NCBI GenBank assembly: GCA_937888925.1
Contig: CALARM010001233.1
Coordinates: 1-11,288, forward strand
Direction of reading: 5' to 3'
Length of the DNA: 11,288 bases
Source of the DNA: an uncultured Synergistia bacterium
GTDB taxonomy: Bacteria > Eremiobacterota > SpSt-956 > JAKJGF01
Shown: piece after piece, positions 4,977-11,288 of the stretch
How the letters are laid out: each line of letters starts with the position of its first letter
Position numbering within the stretch: the stretch's first letter is position 1
Made by a program: the position numbers and the translations under genes
Notes under the pieces: model-generated
Database searches by the model: none
What the model was told of the DNA's origin: nothing
Seen by the model: only the letters and a program-made list of their open reading frames with translations

Positions 4977-5014
4977 TGGCGGCGGTGATTTTAAATTATA
5001 GGGGGAATAACATT

Positions 5015-5353
5015 ATGACGGATTTTATAGTAATTTATGTAACAGTTTCATCTATGGAAGAAGCAAAGAAAATATCTTATTCTCTTGTGGAAAGCAAACT
5101 TGCTGCCTGTGCAAATATTGTTCCTTCCATAACTTCTGTTTATACCTGGCAGGAAAAAATCTGTGAAGATCAGGAATGTTTACTTATTATAAAAACAAGA
5201 AAAGAACTTTTTCCAGCTCTTCAGGAAAAAGTCAAATCCCTTCACAGTTATACTGTACCGGAGATAATAGCTTTACCGATACTTGAAGGTTCTAAGAGTT
5301 ATCTTGACTGGATACGGAATGAAACAGTAGATTGTGAGAAGAGTGAAGGGTGA
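5015..5353 (+). CDS. cutA: CutA1 divalent-cation tolerance protein
   Basis: The 112-residue product matches CutA1 throughout: the N-terminal strand FIVIYVTVSSMEEAKKIS, the LAACANIVP core, SVYTWQEKI, the ECLLIIKT strand, and the SYTVPEIIALPI then YLDWI signature near the end. CutA1 forms very stable trimers and has been linked to copper and other divalent metal tolerance, though its cellular role remains unclear. The frame is open to a TTG at 4976 inside the upstream repeat, but the ATG at 5015 has AGGGGG about 9 nt before it and gives the family's normal length. The last residues (EKSEG and the TGA) are encoded by a heptamer tandem repeat, so the natural C-terminus has probably been altered slightly after YLDWIRNETVD. 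Confidence 0.95.
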   Translation: MTDFIVIYVTVSSMEEAKKISYSLVESKLAACANIVPSITSVYTWQEKICEDQECLLIIKTRKELFPALQEKVKSLHSYTVPEIIALPILEGSKSYLDWIRNETVDCEKSEG

Positions 5354-5375
5354 AGAGTTAAGGGTGGAGAGTGGA
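5334..5375 (+). repeat. Heptamer tandem repeat, NNGTGAA type, 6 units, overlapping the cutA 3' end
   Basis: Units read GTGAGAA, GAGTGAA, GGGTGAA, GAGTTAA, GGGTGGA, GAGTGGA. The cutA stop codon lies in the third unit. It is the reverse-strand form of the TTCACNN array at 9242-9305. Confidence 0.8.
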
Positions 5376-5419
5376 TAATATCTCATTCTTCTTTTTTATC
5401 AGCCGGTTATAGCTGTTAG

Positions 5420-5476
5420 AGTGAAAAGTTAAAAAAAAACGGGATTTTAATTACTTTTCCCTACTCACTTTTCACT
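5420..5476. repeat. Inverted repeat made from oppositely oriented heptamers
   Basis: AGTGAAAAGT (5420-5429) and ACTTTTCACT (5467-5476) are perfect 10-bp inverted copies, 37 nt apart, in the gap between cutA and the GNAT gene. Both arms are fragments of the TTCAC heptamer family. A hairpin in the mRNA between the two genes is possible. Confidence 0.6.
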
Positions 5477-5503
5477 GAATATGAGGAAAGGGAGATGAAA
5501 TAA

Positions 5504-6040
5504 ATGAGAGAGAATACATGTGTAATCAGAGGAAATACACTGGAACTCAGAGAAAGAGTTAAAGAAGACCTGGAAAGGGAATTGTTATGGAAAACAGATA
5601 AAGAAGTCTGTTATCTTGAAGGACTTCTTCATGAAGGCTATAAAATTCCTGATTATGATATAACGGAATGGGATAATATTTCTCATACAGATGAATTTAA
5701 CAGAGACAAACTTGTGCTGTCAATTTATACTCACGAATATCATATAGGTGCAACAGGTTTTTTCCCTGACTCTCAGGATATAAGTTCTGGAGAGCTGGGA
5801 ATAATAATAGGTCCTCATGACTGCCGCGGAAAAGGATATGGCACTGAAGCACTGAAGCTTTTTATAAATTATCTCTTTGAAATAAAAAGAGTAAAAAGAC
5901 TTTACGGAGTAATCTATAAATTCAATGAAAGAGCCTATAAAACCGCTTTAAAGACAGGGTTCACAGAAATAAATGTCATAAGTAAATATCATCCTGATTA
6001 CGGATTTTATGAACAATCTTTCCTGGAACTTAAATCATGA
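5504..6040 (+). CDS. GNAT-family N-acetyltransferase
   Basis: The 178-aa protein carries the GNAT acetyl-CoA binding motif A: the strand GELGIIIG followed by HDCRGKGYGTEALKLFINY, in which RGKGYG (108-113) forms the pyrophosphate-binding loop. The later LYGVIYKFNERAYKTALKTG then F fits the RimJ/RimL-like (Acetyltransf_3) subgroup, with Asn142 and the Tyr145 region at the expected places. The N-terminal 90 residues are divergent, so the acceptor (protein N-terminus, small amine or antibiotic) cannot be named. GGAG (5491-5494) lies 9 nt before the ATG. It is 150 nt after cutA with only repeat sequence between, so it may be read through from there. It converges with murG. Confidence 0.85.
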   Translation: MRENTCVIRGNTLELRERVKEDLERELLWKTDKEVCYLEGLLHEGYKIPDYDITEWDNISHTDEFNRDKLVLSIYTHEYHIGATGFFPDSQDISSGELGIIIGPHDCRGKGYGTEALKLFINYLFEIKRVKRLYGVIYKFNERAYKTALKTGFTEINVISKYHPDYGFYEQSFLELKS

Positions 6041-6050
6041 AATATGTTTA

Positions 6051-6085
6051 CTGGTCACTGTTCACTGATAACTGGTCACTGATAA
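6051..6085 (+). repeat. Heptamer tandem repeat, CTGNTNA type, 5 units, overlapping the murG 3' end
   Basis: Exactly five units: CTGGTCA, CTGTTCA, CTGATAA, CTGGTCA, CTGATAA. On the minus strand they encode the last seven residues of MurG (LSVTSYQ) and its stop codon. Confidence 0.85.
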
Positions 6086-7174
6086 AATGGTTTTTGCTAT
6101 TAATTCTGCTGCATCAGGCTTTGCCAGAGAAGCAGCTTTCCCGGACATATTTTTCAGTTTTTCTCTGTCTGTAATCAGACCTTTAATAGTATTTAAGAGC
6201 AGGTCTTTTGTCAGAAGGGACTGTTCTATAATAATACCGGCACCATGTTTCTCAATTACTCTTGCATTTTTTAACTGATGATTATTGGCTGCTCCTGGCA
6301 GTGGTATTATGACTGATGGCTTTTTTAATACTGTGAGTTCACTCAGAGTATTTGCGCCACCTCTTGTAAGAACAATATCGGCGCTCTGTAAAGCCAGGGG
6401 CATATCATCTGTAATAAAGGAAAATAATTTGTAATTTTTTTTCAGATTTTCCGGTAATTTCTCTCTCACCTCACAGAGAGAAGGATAATCCAGCTCTCCT
6501 GATTGATGAAGAAGCTGAACAGAGGGAAGAAGAGCATTTAATATATCTTTTACGGCATTATTTATTGCCCTTGCGCCCTGGCTTCCTCCTGTAACAAAAA
6601 GAACCGGTATGGCAGGATCAAACCCGAAATGTTTCACTCCTTCATTTTTTTCCGTAAGAGAGATTTTCATAACAGCCGGATTTATAGGACTTCCCGTATA
6701 TTTCCCTTTTTTTTGAACCTCCGGCGGATAATTGTCTTCTGGAAAACCCAGGGAGATACCTTTAAGAAATCTTAAGAGGATTTTATTGGAAAGACCTATT
6801 ACCGTATCGGATTCATGGGCTATGACAGGAATGCCCAGAACCCCTCCTGCCAGTCCTACCGGCACTGTTACATATCCGCCTTTGGCGAATATTACATCAG
6901 GCCTGAAGCTTCTTATAATATTCAATGATTGAAAAAAACCGGCACATACCTTAAACATATCGGTGAAATTTTCTAAAGAAAAATATCTTCTCAATTTCCC
7001 GCAATGAATACCTCTGAATTTTATACCATTGGCCGGTACTATGGTGGCTTCCATGCCTGTTACGGAACCTACATAGAGAACCTCTATATCTTCAAGTTCT
7101 TTTAATTTATTTATCACAGACAGAGTCGGTATAATATGTCCCCCGGTACCTCCCCCTGTAGCAATGATTTTCAC
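6062..7174 (-). CDS. murG: MurG, lipid II-forming N-acetylglucosaminyltransferase
   Basis: MurG transfers GlcNAc from UDP-GlcNAc to undecaprenyl-PP-MurNAc-pentapeptide (lipid I), making lipid II on the cytoplasmic face of the inner membrane. The 370-aa protein has the family motifs in order: the GGGTGGH loop (7-13), FAKGGYVT (97-104), HESD (120-123), GGSQGA (196-201) and, in the donor-binding C-terminal domain, TRGGANTLSEL (270-280) and PGAANNHQ (293-300). The start is GTG at 7174 with GAGG 8 nt upstream. The gene is 17 nt downstream of the LolA-like gene and evidently in its operon, away from any visible division/cell-wall cluster. Its last seven residues and stop derive from a heptamer repeat. 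Confidence 0.95.
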   Translation of the reverse strand: MKIIATGGGTGGHIIPTLSVINKLKELEDIEVLYVGSVTGMEATIVPANGIKFRGIHCGKLRRYFSLENFTDMFKVCAGFFQSLNIIRSFRPDVIFAKGGYVTVPVGLAGGVLGIPVIAHESDTVIGLSNKILLRFLKGISLGFPEDNYPPEVQKKGKYTGSPINPAVMKISLTEKNEGVKHFGFDPAIPVLFVTGGSQGARAINNAVKDILNALLPSVQLLHQSGELDYPSLCEVREKLPENLKKNYKLFSFITDDMPLALQSADIVLTRGGANTLSELTVLKKPSVIIPLPGAANNHQLKNARVIEKHGAGIIIEQSLLTKDLLLNTIKGLITDREKLKNMSGKAASLAKPDAAELIAKTILSVTSYQ

Positions 7175-7191
7175 TGTTTAAACCTCGTCTG

Positions 7192-7839
7192 TTAAAATTT
7201 TAAACCTGTATTGGTGGCAAAATTATAAAATTGTACAATCATTCTTGCACGCCATTCCGGAAAGGTAATGCTTATATCGTCATAAGATGGCAACATATAA
7301 CCATTAATCTTTTCAAATTTTTGTTCTGCCCTTACATAGCCTCCCGATGCATATTTGAGTATAACCTTATTTGATGTATAATTTTCCGCATGAATCCAGA
7401 ACCTTGCTTCCTGAAGATTATCTTTTTTATCCAGGGCAGTACTTTTCATAACATAAAATGGCTCTCCCTGTATAAATTCTGTCATTGCAATGGAATGAGA
7501 AAATTTCTTTCTGTCAATGAGTTCCTGTATCGACTTATCCGTTATAATTTCTTTATGTTCTCCGAGAAAACTTGGCAGTCCTTCAAGAACAAATTTAACT
7601 CTGTCAGGGAGTATACATGATAATTTTCCCTTTACACTGAGATGAATATCTCTTGAACTGGCATCCACATTGAACTCACTTGTGTAATCACGGAGTCCTG
7701 AAAGGGAACTATCTACTCTGCGCCATAATTCATCACCTGTCATGGTGGAATCAAATTTGAAGTCCTTGCAAAATACGGGAGAAGTAACAATAGACAGAAG
7801 AAGTAGCATAACAGAAGAGTATAGAAACATTTTGGTCAT
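7192..7839 (-). CDS. LolA-like periplasmic lipoprotein-carrier family protein
   Basis: The 215-aa product has a signal peptide (about residues 1-24, hydrophobic core MFLYSSVMLLLLSIV). The mature part follows the pattern of outer-membrane lipoprotein-sorting (LolA-like) proteins: an N-terminal helix GDELWRRVDSSLSGLRDYTS followed by beta strands such as VKGKLSCILPDRVKFVLEG, and late YVRAEQKFEKINGYMLPSYD then ISITFP. Such proteins form an open beta-barrel that carries lipids or lipid anchors between membranes. True LolA function would need LolCDE partners, none of which is visible, so I call only the superfamily. GGAG lies 10 nt before the ATG. The stop is 17 nt before murG, so the two are co-transcribed. 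Confidence 0.7.
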   Translation of the reverse strand: MTKMFLYSSVMLLLLSIVTSPVFCKDFKFDSTMTGDELWRRVDSSLSGLRDYTSEFNVDASSRDIHLSVKGKLSCILPDRVKFVLEGLPSFLGEHKEIITDKSIQELIDRKKFSHSIAMTEFIQGEPFYVMKSTALDKKDNLQEARFWIHAENYTSNKVILKYASGGYVRAEQKFEKINGYMLPSYDDISITFPEWRARMIVQFYNFATNTGLKF

Positions 7840-7881
7840 TACATAAACACTCCTTTAATGGTAATAATGATGATGTATTAT

Positions 7882-7895
7882 CACTTAATCAAGTG
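7882..7895. promoter_or_regulatory. Short inverted repeat upstream of the LolA-like gene
   Basis: CACTTAATCAAGTG has 5-bp arms around a 4-nt centre, 43 nt upstream of the LolA-like ATG. On the minus strand it lies between a possible TTGTAA and a TAATAC with only 15 nt spacing, so it could be an operator in a weak promoter. Confidence 0.25.
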
Positions 7896-7944
7896 TTACA
7901 ATTTTTATGCCTAATTTTAATATGAGATAAAAAAATATAAAAAA

Positions 7945-9114
7945 TTATTCCTGAATTTCTATGTCTTCAATTAATATATCTATTCTTCCTTTATCTCTAT
8001 AGGTTATTCCCTTTGCAAGATAACTGTCCGGACCGGTTTTATTATTGGATATTAACTCGAAATTCTTCAATGTATTTCCCGTATCTTTCAGTAAATAGTT
8101 TATACATCCGAGTCCATAAAGGTATCGTCCAGACGAAGGACATAATTCTACTGCCAGAGAAAAATCTTTTAAAGCACTGTCATAGTTGCCAAGTTTAACA
8201 TATACACAGGCAAGGTTATAATGATATTTTCCGCTTGACGGAGACAGTTCTACCGATTTGATGAATTTTTCCTGTGCTTTATTGAAATCACCTTTTAAAT
8301 AATAAATACACCCGATATTATAGTAAGATGATGGTTGGTCAGGTAGAAGCTTTGCTATTTTTTCAAAGTGAATAAGAGCATTATTAAATTCTTTTCTTAA
8401 ATAATATATAGAGGCAAGTCTTCTGTGAACGTTTACTCTGTAAGGGTCTATGCCTATGGCTTTACTGTAATACCTGGCTGCTCTGGAGAAATTTCCGTAT
8501 TTATAGAAAACATCTGCCACTGCAAGGCATGTTTCCAGATTATCCGGTTCCAGAAGGAAGGATTTATCCAGATAATCCATTCCTTTGTTTATTTCATTTG
8601 TTTCCAGATAGAAGAGGCCGAGACGACAGAGAAGTTTTGGAGAAACCTGTGGCAATATTTTCATAGCTTCTTCAAGTTCTGTAATTGCGTCCGACATTTT
8701 GCCCTGACTGTGGTAAATGTCCGAAAGGTTATAATAAGAAGCCACGTCAGCAGGGGAAAGTTTTTTTATCTTTTTCCACGTATTTATTGATTTTCCTTTT
8801 TCTCCTGCTATTAAATAAAGATCTGCCAGTTTGTAAAGGTATAATAACCTGTATGGCTGAAGAGATACTGCTTTTTCAAGTACAGCAATAGATTTCCCCG
8901 TTTTACCCTGTTTCTTTAAAATCTGTGATTTGTAAAAAAGAGCCTGATGATTATTCGGCTCCTCCGATAGAAGCTTATCGAATGCTTCAAGGGCTTTATT
9001 CATATTGCCGGAATAAAAATAATTGAGACCTGTATAAAAATAATCTGTTTTTGCCTGACTGCATACAGGCAACATTATTATCAGAAAAAAAATACAAATA
9101 TATGATATTTTCAT
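7945..9114 (-). CDS. Secreted TPR-repeat protein, about ten repeats
   Basis: The 389-aa protein has a signal peptide (MKISYICIFFLIIMLPVCSQ, probable cleavage after Ala21) and is then nearly all tetratricopeptide repeats of about 34 residues, from residue 25 to about 355, each with the G-Y/A-P spacing (for example NALIHFEKIAKLLPDQPSSY and KAQEKFIKSVELSPSSGKYH). A degraded last repeat precedes the acidic end EDIEIQE. It would be a periplasmic scaffold for protein interactions; such proteins often serve envelope assembly, pili or secretion, but nothing here fixes the partner. The Shine-Dalgarno is a GGGG 13 nt upstream of the ATG, rather distant. It sits between the 615-aa secreted protein and the LolA-like gene on the same strand, with gaps of 194 and 105 nt. 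Confidence 0.85.
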   Translation of the reverse strand: MKISYICIFFLIIMLPVCSQAKTDYFYTGLNYFYSGNMNKALEAFDKLLSEEPNNHQALFYKSQILKKQGKTGKSIAVLEKAVSLQPYRLLYLYKLADLYLIAGEKGKSINTWKKIKKLSPADVASYYNLSDIYHSQGKMSDAITELEEAMKILPQVSPKLLCRLGLFYLETNEINKGMDYLDKSFLLEPDNLETCLAVADVFYKYGNFSRAARYYSKAIGIDPYRVNVHRRLASIYYLRKEFNNALIHFEKIAKLLPDQPSSYYNIGCIYYLKGDFNKAQEKFIKSVELSPSSGKYHYNLACVYVKLGNYDSALKDFSLAVELCPSSGRYLYGLGCINYLLKDTGNTLKNFELISNNKTGPDSYLAKGITYRDKGRIDILIEDIEIQE

Positions 9115-9136
9115 TTAATATTAAGCACCCCTTTTT

Positions 9137-9199
9137 CAGTGAGCAGTTATCAGTGAGCAGTGACCAGTTATCAGTGATCAGTGACCAGTGACCAGTTAC
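9137..9199 (+). repeat. Heptamer tandem repeat, CAGTGAN type, 9 units
   Basis: Nine uninterrupted 7-bp units: CAGTGAG, CAGTTAT, CAGTGAG, CAGTGAC, CAGTTAT, CAGTGAT, CAGTGAC, CAGTGAC, CAGTTAC. It lies just upstream of the TPR gene. Confidence 0.9.
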
Positions 9200-9200
9200 A

Positions 9201-9206
9201 ATTATA
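9201..9206 (-). promoter_or_regulatory. Possible -10 element of the TPR-protein gene
   Basis: The minus strand reads TATAAT here, in the 42-nt non-repeat island between the two heptamer arrays. No good -35 is seen at 16-18 nt. If used, transcription would start inside the 9137-9199 array, placing it in the mRNA leader. Confidence 0.3.
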
Positions 9207-9241
9207 ACTTATCAATAATATTGTTATTCAGTAAAATCATC

Positions 9242-9305
9242 TTCACCCTTTCACCCTTCACTTTTCACTTTTCACTTTTCACTTTTCACTCTTCACTCTT
9301 CACCC
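9242..9305 (+). repeat. Heptamer tandem repeat, TTCACNN type, 9 units
   Basis: TTCA recurs at 9242, 9250, 9257, 9264, 9271, 9278, 9285, 9292 and 9299, that is every 7 bp after one 8-bp step. A further TTCA at 9308 contains the stop codon (minus strand) of the 615-aa gene. Confidence 0.9.
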
Positions 9306-9308
9306 TCT

Positions 9309-11156
9309 TCATCGACTTTTCAATATAATTCTTACAGGATAGTGAGATCCTCCCTGCGGAATAGTATTCACATGAATCACCCTTTCTTCTCCGCCTTTAA
9401 GAAACAGAGTGGCTAAAGATACATGTTCCGAAGATTTGACTATAGGAGTCTCTATCATACGACCGTCTATAAGAAAAGTGCCCTGTGCTATACCTCCCTG
9501 GGATGTAAAGCTCATTTCCATTTCTTTTACATCGGAAGAGGGATTTTTCATCTTAATGGTCATATCATATAACACTCCGTAATTCCCGTAAAGAGGGCCT
9601 CCTTCATCCATAGAATCAAGAAATGGATTTTTACCTATGTATATAGATTTTTCCGGTTCTCCTGCAATATATGTTTCATTTATATTCACAAAAGGTTCAG
9701 GATAAACACCTCTGCAATGAGTAGAATCCGAGTCTCTTGGCAGAATTTCTTTAGTAATCTGACCTGAAGGTTTTGACTCGGCTCTTATTGTAAGTTCCAG
9801 AAATGACGACGGAGAAGGCTGGATGTGAAAAAGACCTGTAAGTATTTCCTTTGGAGCCATTTTCTGCATATATATGACAACTCTTTCTTCAGGTGGTATG
9901 GTAAGAAACTGTCCCGAATTAAAGAGACAGTTTCTCATAAATCTGGATGTTGCCACATGCCCTACAAAGGCCTCCTGAGGGTTCGGCCCTCCTGTACCGC
10001 TTATAAACCATATTTTGCATGCTGTTTTATAAGGGTTGAACACGTCTATTATAAGATATTTATCCTGTTCAGAGCCATTCTGATGATAATATAACAGTCT
10101 TACAGGTGAGGTGCCTGACAGGATATGGGAAAACATTACGCCGTCTTTTACTATCTTTTCCGGACTGTCACTTACGAAAAGTGAAACAGGTTTTTTGAAT
10201 TTCTCTTCCTGATGCCTGACCTTCAGAGGTAAAAATCGTTCCATAGCTACAATACCGTCTCCTTCTATCCTGACCGGAACGAGAAGGTTTAATTCTTTAC
10301 CGGAAGAAAGGAGACCAGGGTTTATATTAAATGGATCTATAGATAATCTTGCCCCTGACTTCAGAGAAATAGAACGGGTCAGTTCCTTTATGACTGCATC
10401 TCTTATAACATCAGACTGACATGGGGTGCCACTCACAGAGATAATATTCGGAGTGGAAAATTCGGCACAATTTTCTCTGACTGAAACAGTTATCTTAATT
10501 TTAACCCCTTCTTTTTCGAATTCTACAGTGCTGTCTCCTTTATTAATACCCCTCACAACCAGTCTGTCCCTGATATCTGTTTCTTTTATTTCTATAATAT
10601 TTTGCGTGTTTATCTTCCATGTGAGTTTACCTGTTGATGTGCCCAGGATTTTTATATCACTTTTTTCCCCGGGTCCAAGAAGAATCTGTGAGGGAAATAC
10701 CTTGAGGGTAGGCTGAGAAGAAAAGGCCTTCTGTAAATTCCCGACCCATCTGCCTGCAAGTTCTTCAGCACCTGAATTATTTAATTTCCCCTGCAAATCA
10801 GTGATAGTAATAAGTTTTTCCTGACCCCAGTAGATACTTACGCCGGCAGGTTTTTCTTTTTCCTTCCCATTTTCCTTTATCTTTTTTACTTCTTTTTTAT
10901 AATATATCTTATCTGTAGAAATTCCCTTTGCGTAGAGAGAGTTTAATTTATCTGCAATAGCCTGAGCTCTTGTCTGAGGGTCATAGGAACTTTCCTGATG
11001 AACAGTCATTACAGGTTGTTCTCTTATATAAATGTCTTCTGCAATATGATCTTCATCTGTTCTGGATCTCACCGAAGCAAGTTCCTGTCCGTATATAAAA
11101 GATGAAAGACCCATCAGTAATAGCAAGAGATAGAATATAAAACTGAATTTCACCAC
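9309..11156 (-). CDS. Secreted multidomain protein of unknown function, 615 aa
   Basis: A signal peptide (MVKFSFIFYLLLLLMGLSSF, cleavage near Gly23) leads into a mature protein with no enzyme motif that I recognise. Residues about 55-148 (DPQTRAQAIADKLNSLYAKG, a Lys/Glu-rich insert, SIYWGQEKLITI, then AEELAGRWVGNLQKAF) resemble the N-terminal periplasmic domain of some mechanosensitive channels and other envelope proteins. Residues about 150-228 look like a bacterial Ig-like (BIG2) domain: VFPSQILLGPGEKSDI, TWKINTQNI, VVRGINKGDSTVEF. The remaining 385 residues are beta-rich and unassigned. The start is GTG at 11156, one base after the response-regulator stop, with AAAGGG from that gene's end as ribosome-binding site, so the two are translationally linked. 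Its product is probably periplasmic or outer-surface. Confidence 0.8.
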   Translation of the reverse strand: MVKFSFIFYLLLLLMGLSSFIYGQELASVRSRTDEDHIAEDIYIREQPVMTVHQESSYDPQTRAQAIADKLNSLYAKGISTDKIYYKKEVKKIKENGKEKEKPAGVSIYWGQEKLITITDLQGKLNNSGAEELAGRWVGNLQKAFSSQPTLKVFPSQILLGPGEKSDIKILGTSTGKLTWKINTQNIIEIKETDIRDRLVVRGINKGDSTVEFEKEGVKIKITVSVRENCAEFSTPNIISVSGTPCQSDVIRDAVIKELTRSISLKSGARLSIDPFNINPGLLSSGKELNLLVPVRIEGDGIVAMERFLPLKVRHQEEKFKKPVSLFVSDSPEKIVKDGVMFSHILSGTSPVRLLYYHQNGSEQDKYLIIDVFNPYKTACKIWFISGTGGPNPQEAFVGHVATSRFMRNCLFNSGQFLTIPPEERVVIYMQKMAPKEILTGLFHIQPSPSSFLELTIRAESKPSGQITKEILPRDSDSTHCRGVYPEPFVNINETYIAGEPEKSIYIGKNPFLDSMDEGGPLYGNYGVLYDMTIKMKNPSSDVKEMEMSFTSQGGIAQGTFLIDGRMIETPIVKSSEHVSLATLFLKGGEERVIHVNTIPQGGSHYPVRIILKSR

Positions 11157-11157
11157 A

Positions 11158-11288
11158 TCACCCTTTAAAGACTGAGAGAATTTCCCTGATGGTTTTTGTC
11201 AGATCAACTGGATTAAAGGGTTTTATCATATAACAGGCAACTCCCAGTTCTTCACCTTTCTGTACATCTTTTTCCTGAGATTTGGCTG
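11158..11288 (-). CDS. Response regulator, receiver-domain C-terminus (cut by the right edge)
   Basis: The visible 42 residues read AKSQEKDVQKGEELGVACYM then IKPFNPVDLTKTIREILSVF and KG, ending in TGA. This is the beta4-alpha5 end of a CheY-like receiver: the residue before Ala is encoded partly outside the window but the bases fit the conserved Thr, and Lys-Pro-Phe holds the conserved switch lysine. It ends within three residues of helix alpha5, so there is no C-terminal output domain; the protein is either a single-domain regulator or has its output domain upstream. It is directly followed by the 615-aa secreted protein gene, suggesting one operon. Confidence 0.85.
   Translation of the reverse strand, partial: AKSQEKDVQKGEELGVACYMIKPFNPVDLTKTIREILSVFKG

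Noticed and set aside
4976..5014. TTG start for cutA
   Set aside because: It lies in a heptamer repeat, adds 13 residues not seen in CutA1 proteins, and the ATG at 5015 has a good ribosome-binding site.
4942..9305. Heptamer arrays as a replication origin or CRISPR
   Set aside because: Seven-bp direct units without DnaA boxes, an AT-rich unwinding region or dnaA/rep genes, and dispersed over several gaps.

Overview
The window looks like a piece of a low-GC, diderm (Gram-negative-type) bacterial chromosome. This rests on A/T-rich third codon positions and heavy use of AGA and ATA codons, together with MurG, a LolA-like periplasmic protein and several genes with signal peptides. No rRNA, tRNA or taxon-specific marker is present, so I do not name a phylum.

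Left part (1 to about 2640), accessory and decayed. Bases 1-493 are the 5' part of a group II intron on the minus strand, running off the left edge. It sits antisense in what appears to be a plus-strand response-regulator receiver gene, of which only the C-terminal tail (494-579) is visible. A chain of tiny overlapping plus-strand frames follows, the first broken by two in-frame TAG codons. Next comes the most unusual section: four small minus-strand genes (TPR mini-protein, two-TM DUF3592-like protein, orphan HicB, three-TM protein). Each stop codon is followed within 1-23 nt by a copy of the same ~50-78 bp repeat. The copies keep one plus-strand reading frame and never differ at second codon positions. 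The layout recalls an integron cassette array, but no canonical attC core and no integrase is visible. A sigma70-like promoter at 2703-2731 faces this array.

Middle (about 2950 to 6040), plus strand. An extended -10 promoter and a strong leader hairpin precede a four-cysteine zinc-ribbon protein. It is followed by a nucleoside kinase fused to ThrRS-derived TGS and SAD-like domains, then cutA and a GNAT acetyltransferase.

Right part (6062 to 11288), minus strand, transcribed right to left: a response regulator (C-terminus only), a 615-aa secreted protein of unknown function, a secreted protein with about ten TPRs, a LolA-like periplasmic protein, and murG. The first two are nearly contiguous, as are the last two. 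The theme is envelope biogenesis with a signalling protein upstream.

From 4931 rightwards almost every gap carries short tandem repeats with a 7-bp period (CAGTGAN or TTCACNN type). They run into the coding ends of cutA and murG and supply their stop codons. None occurs left of 4931, so the two halves carry different repeat families.
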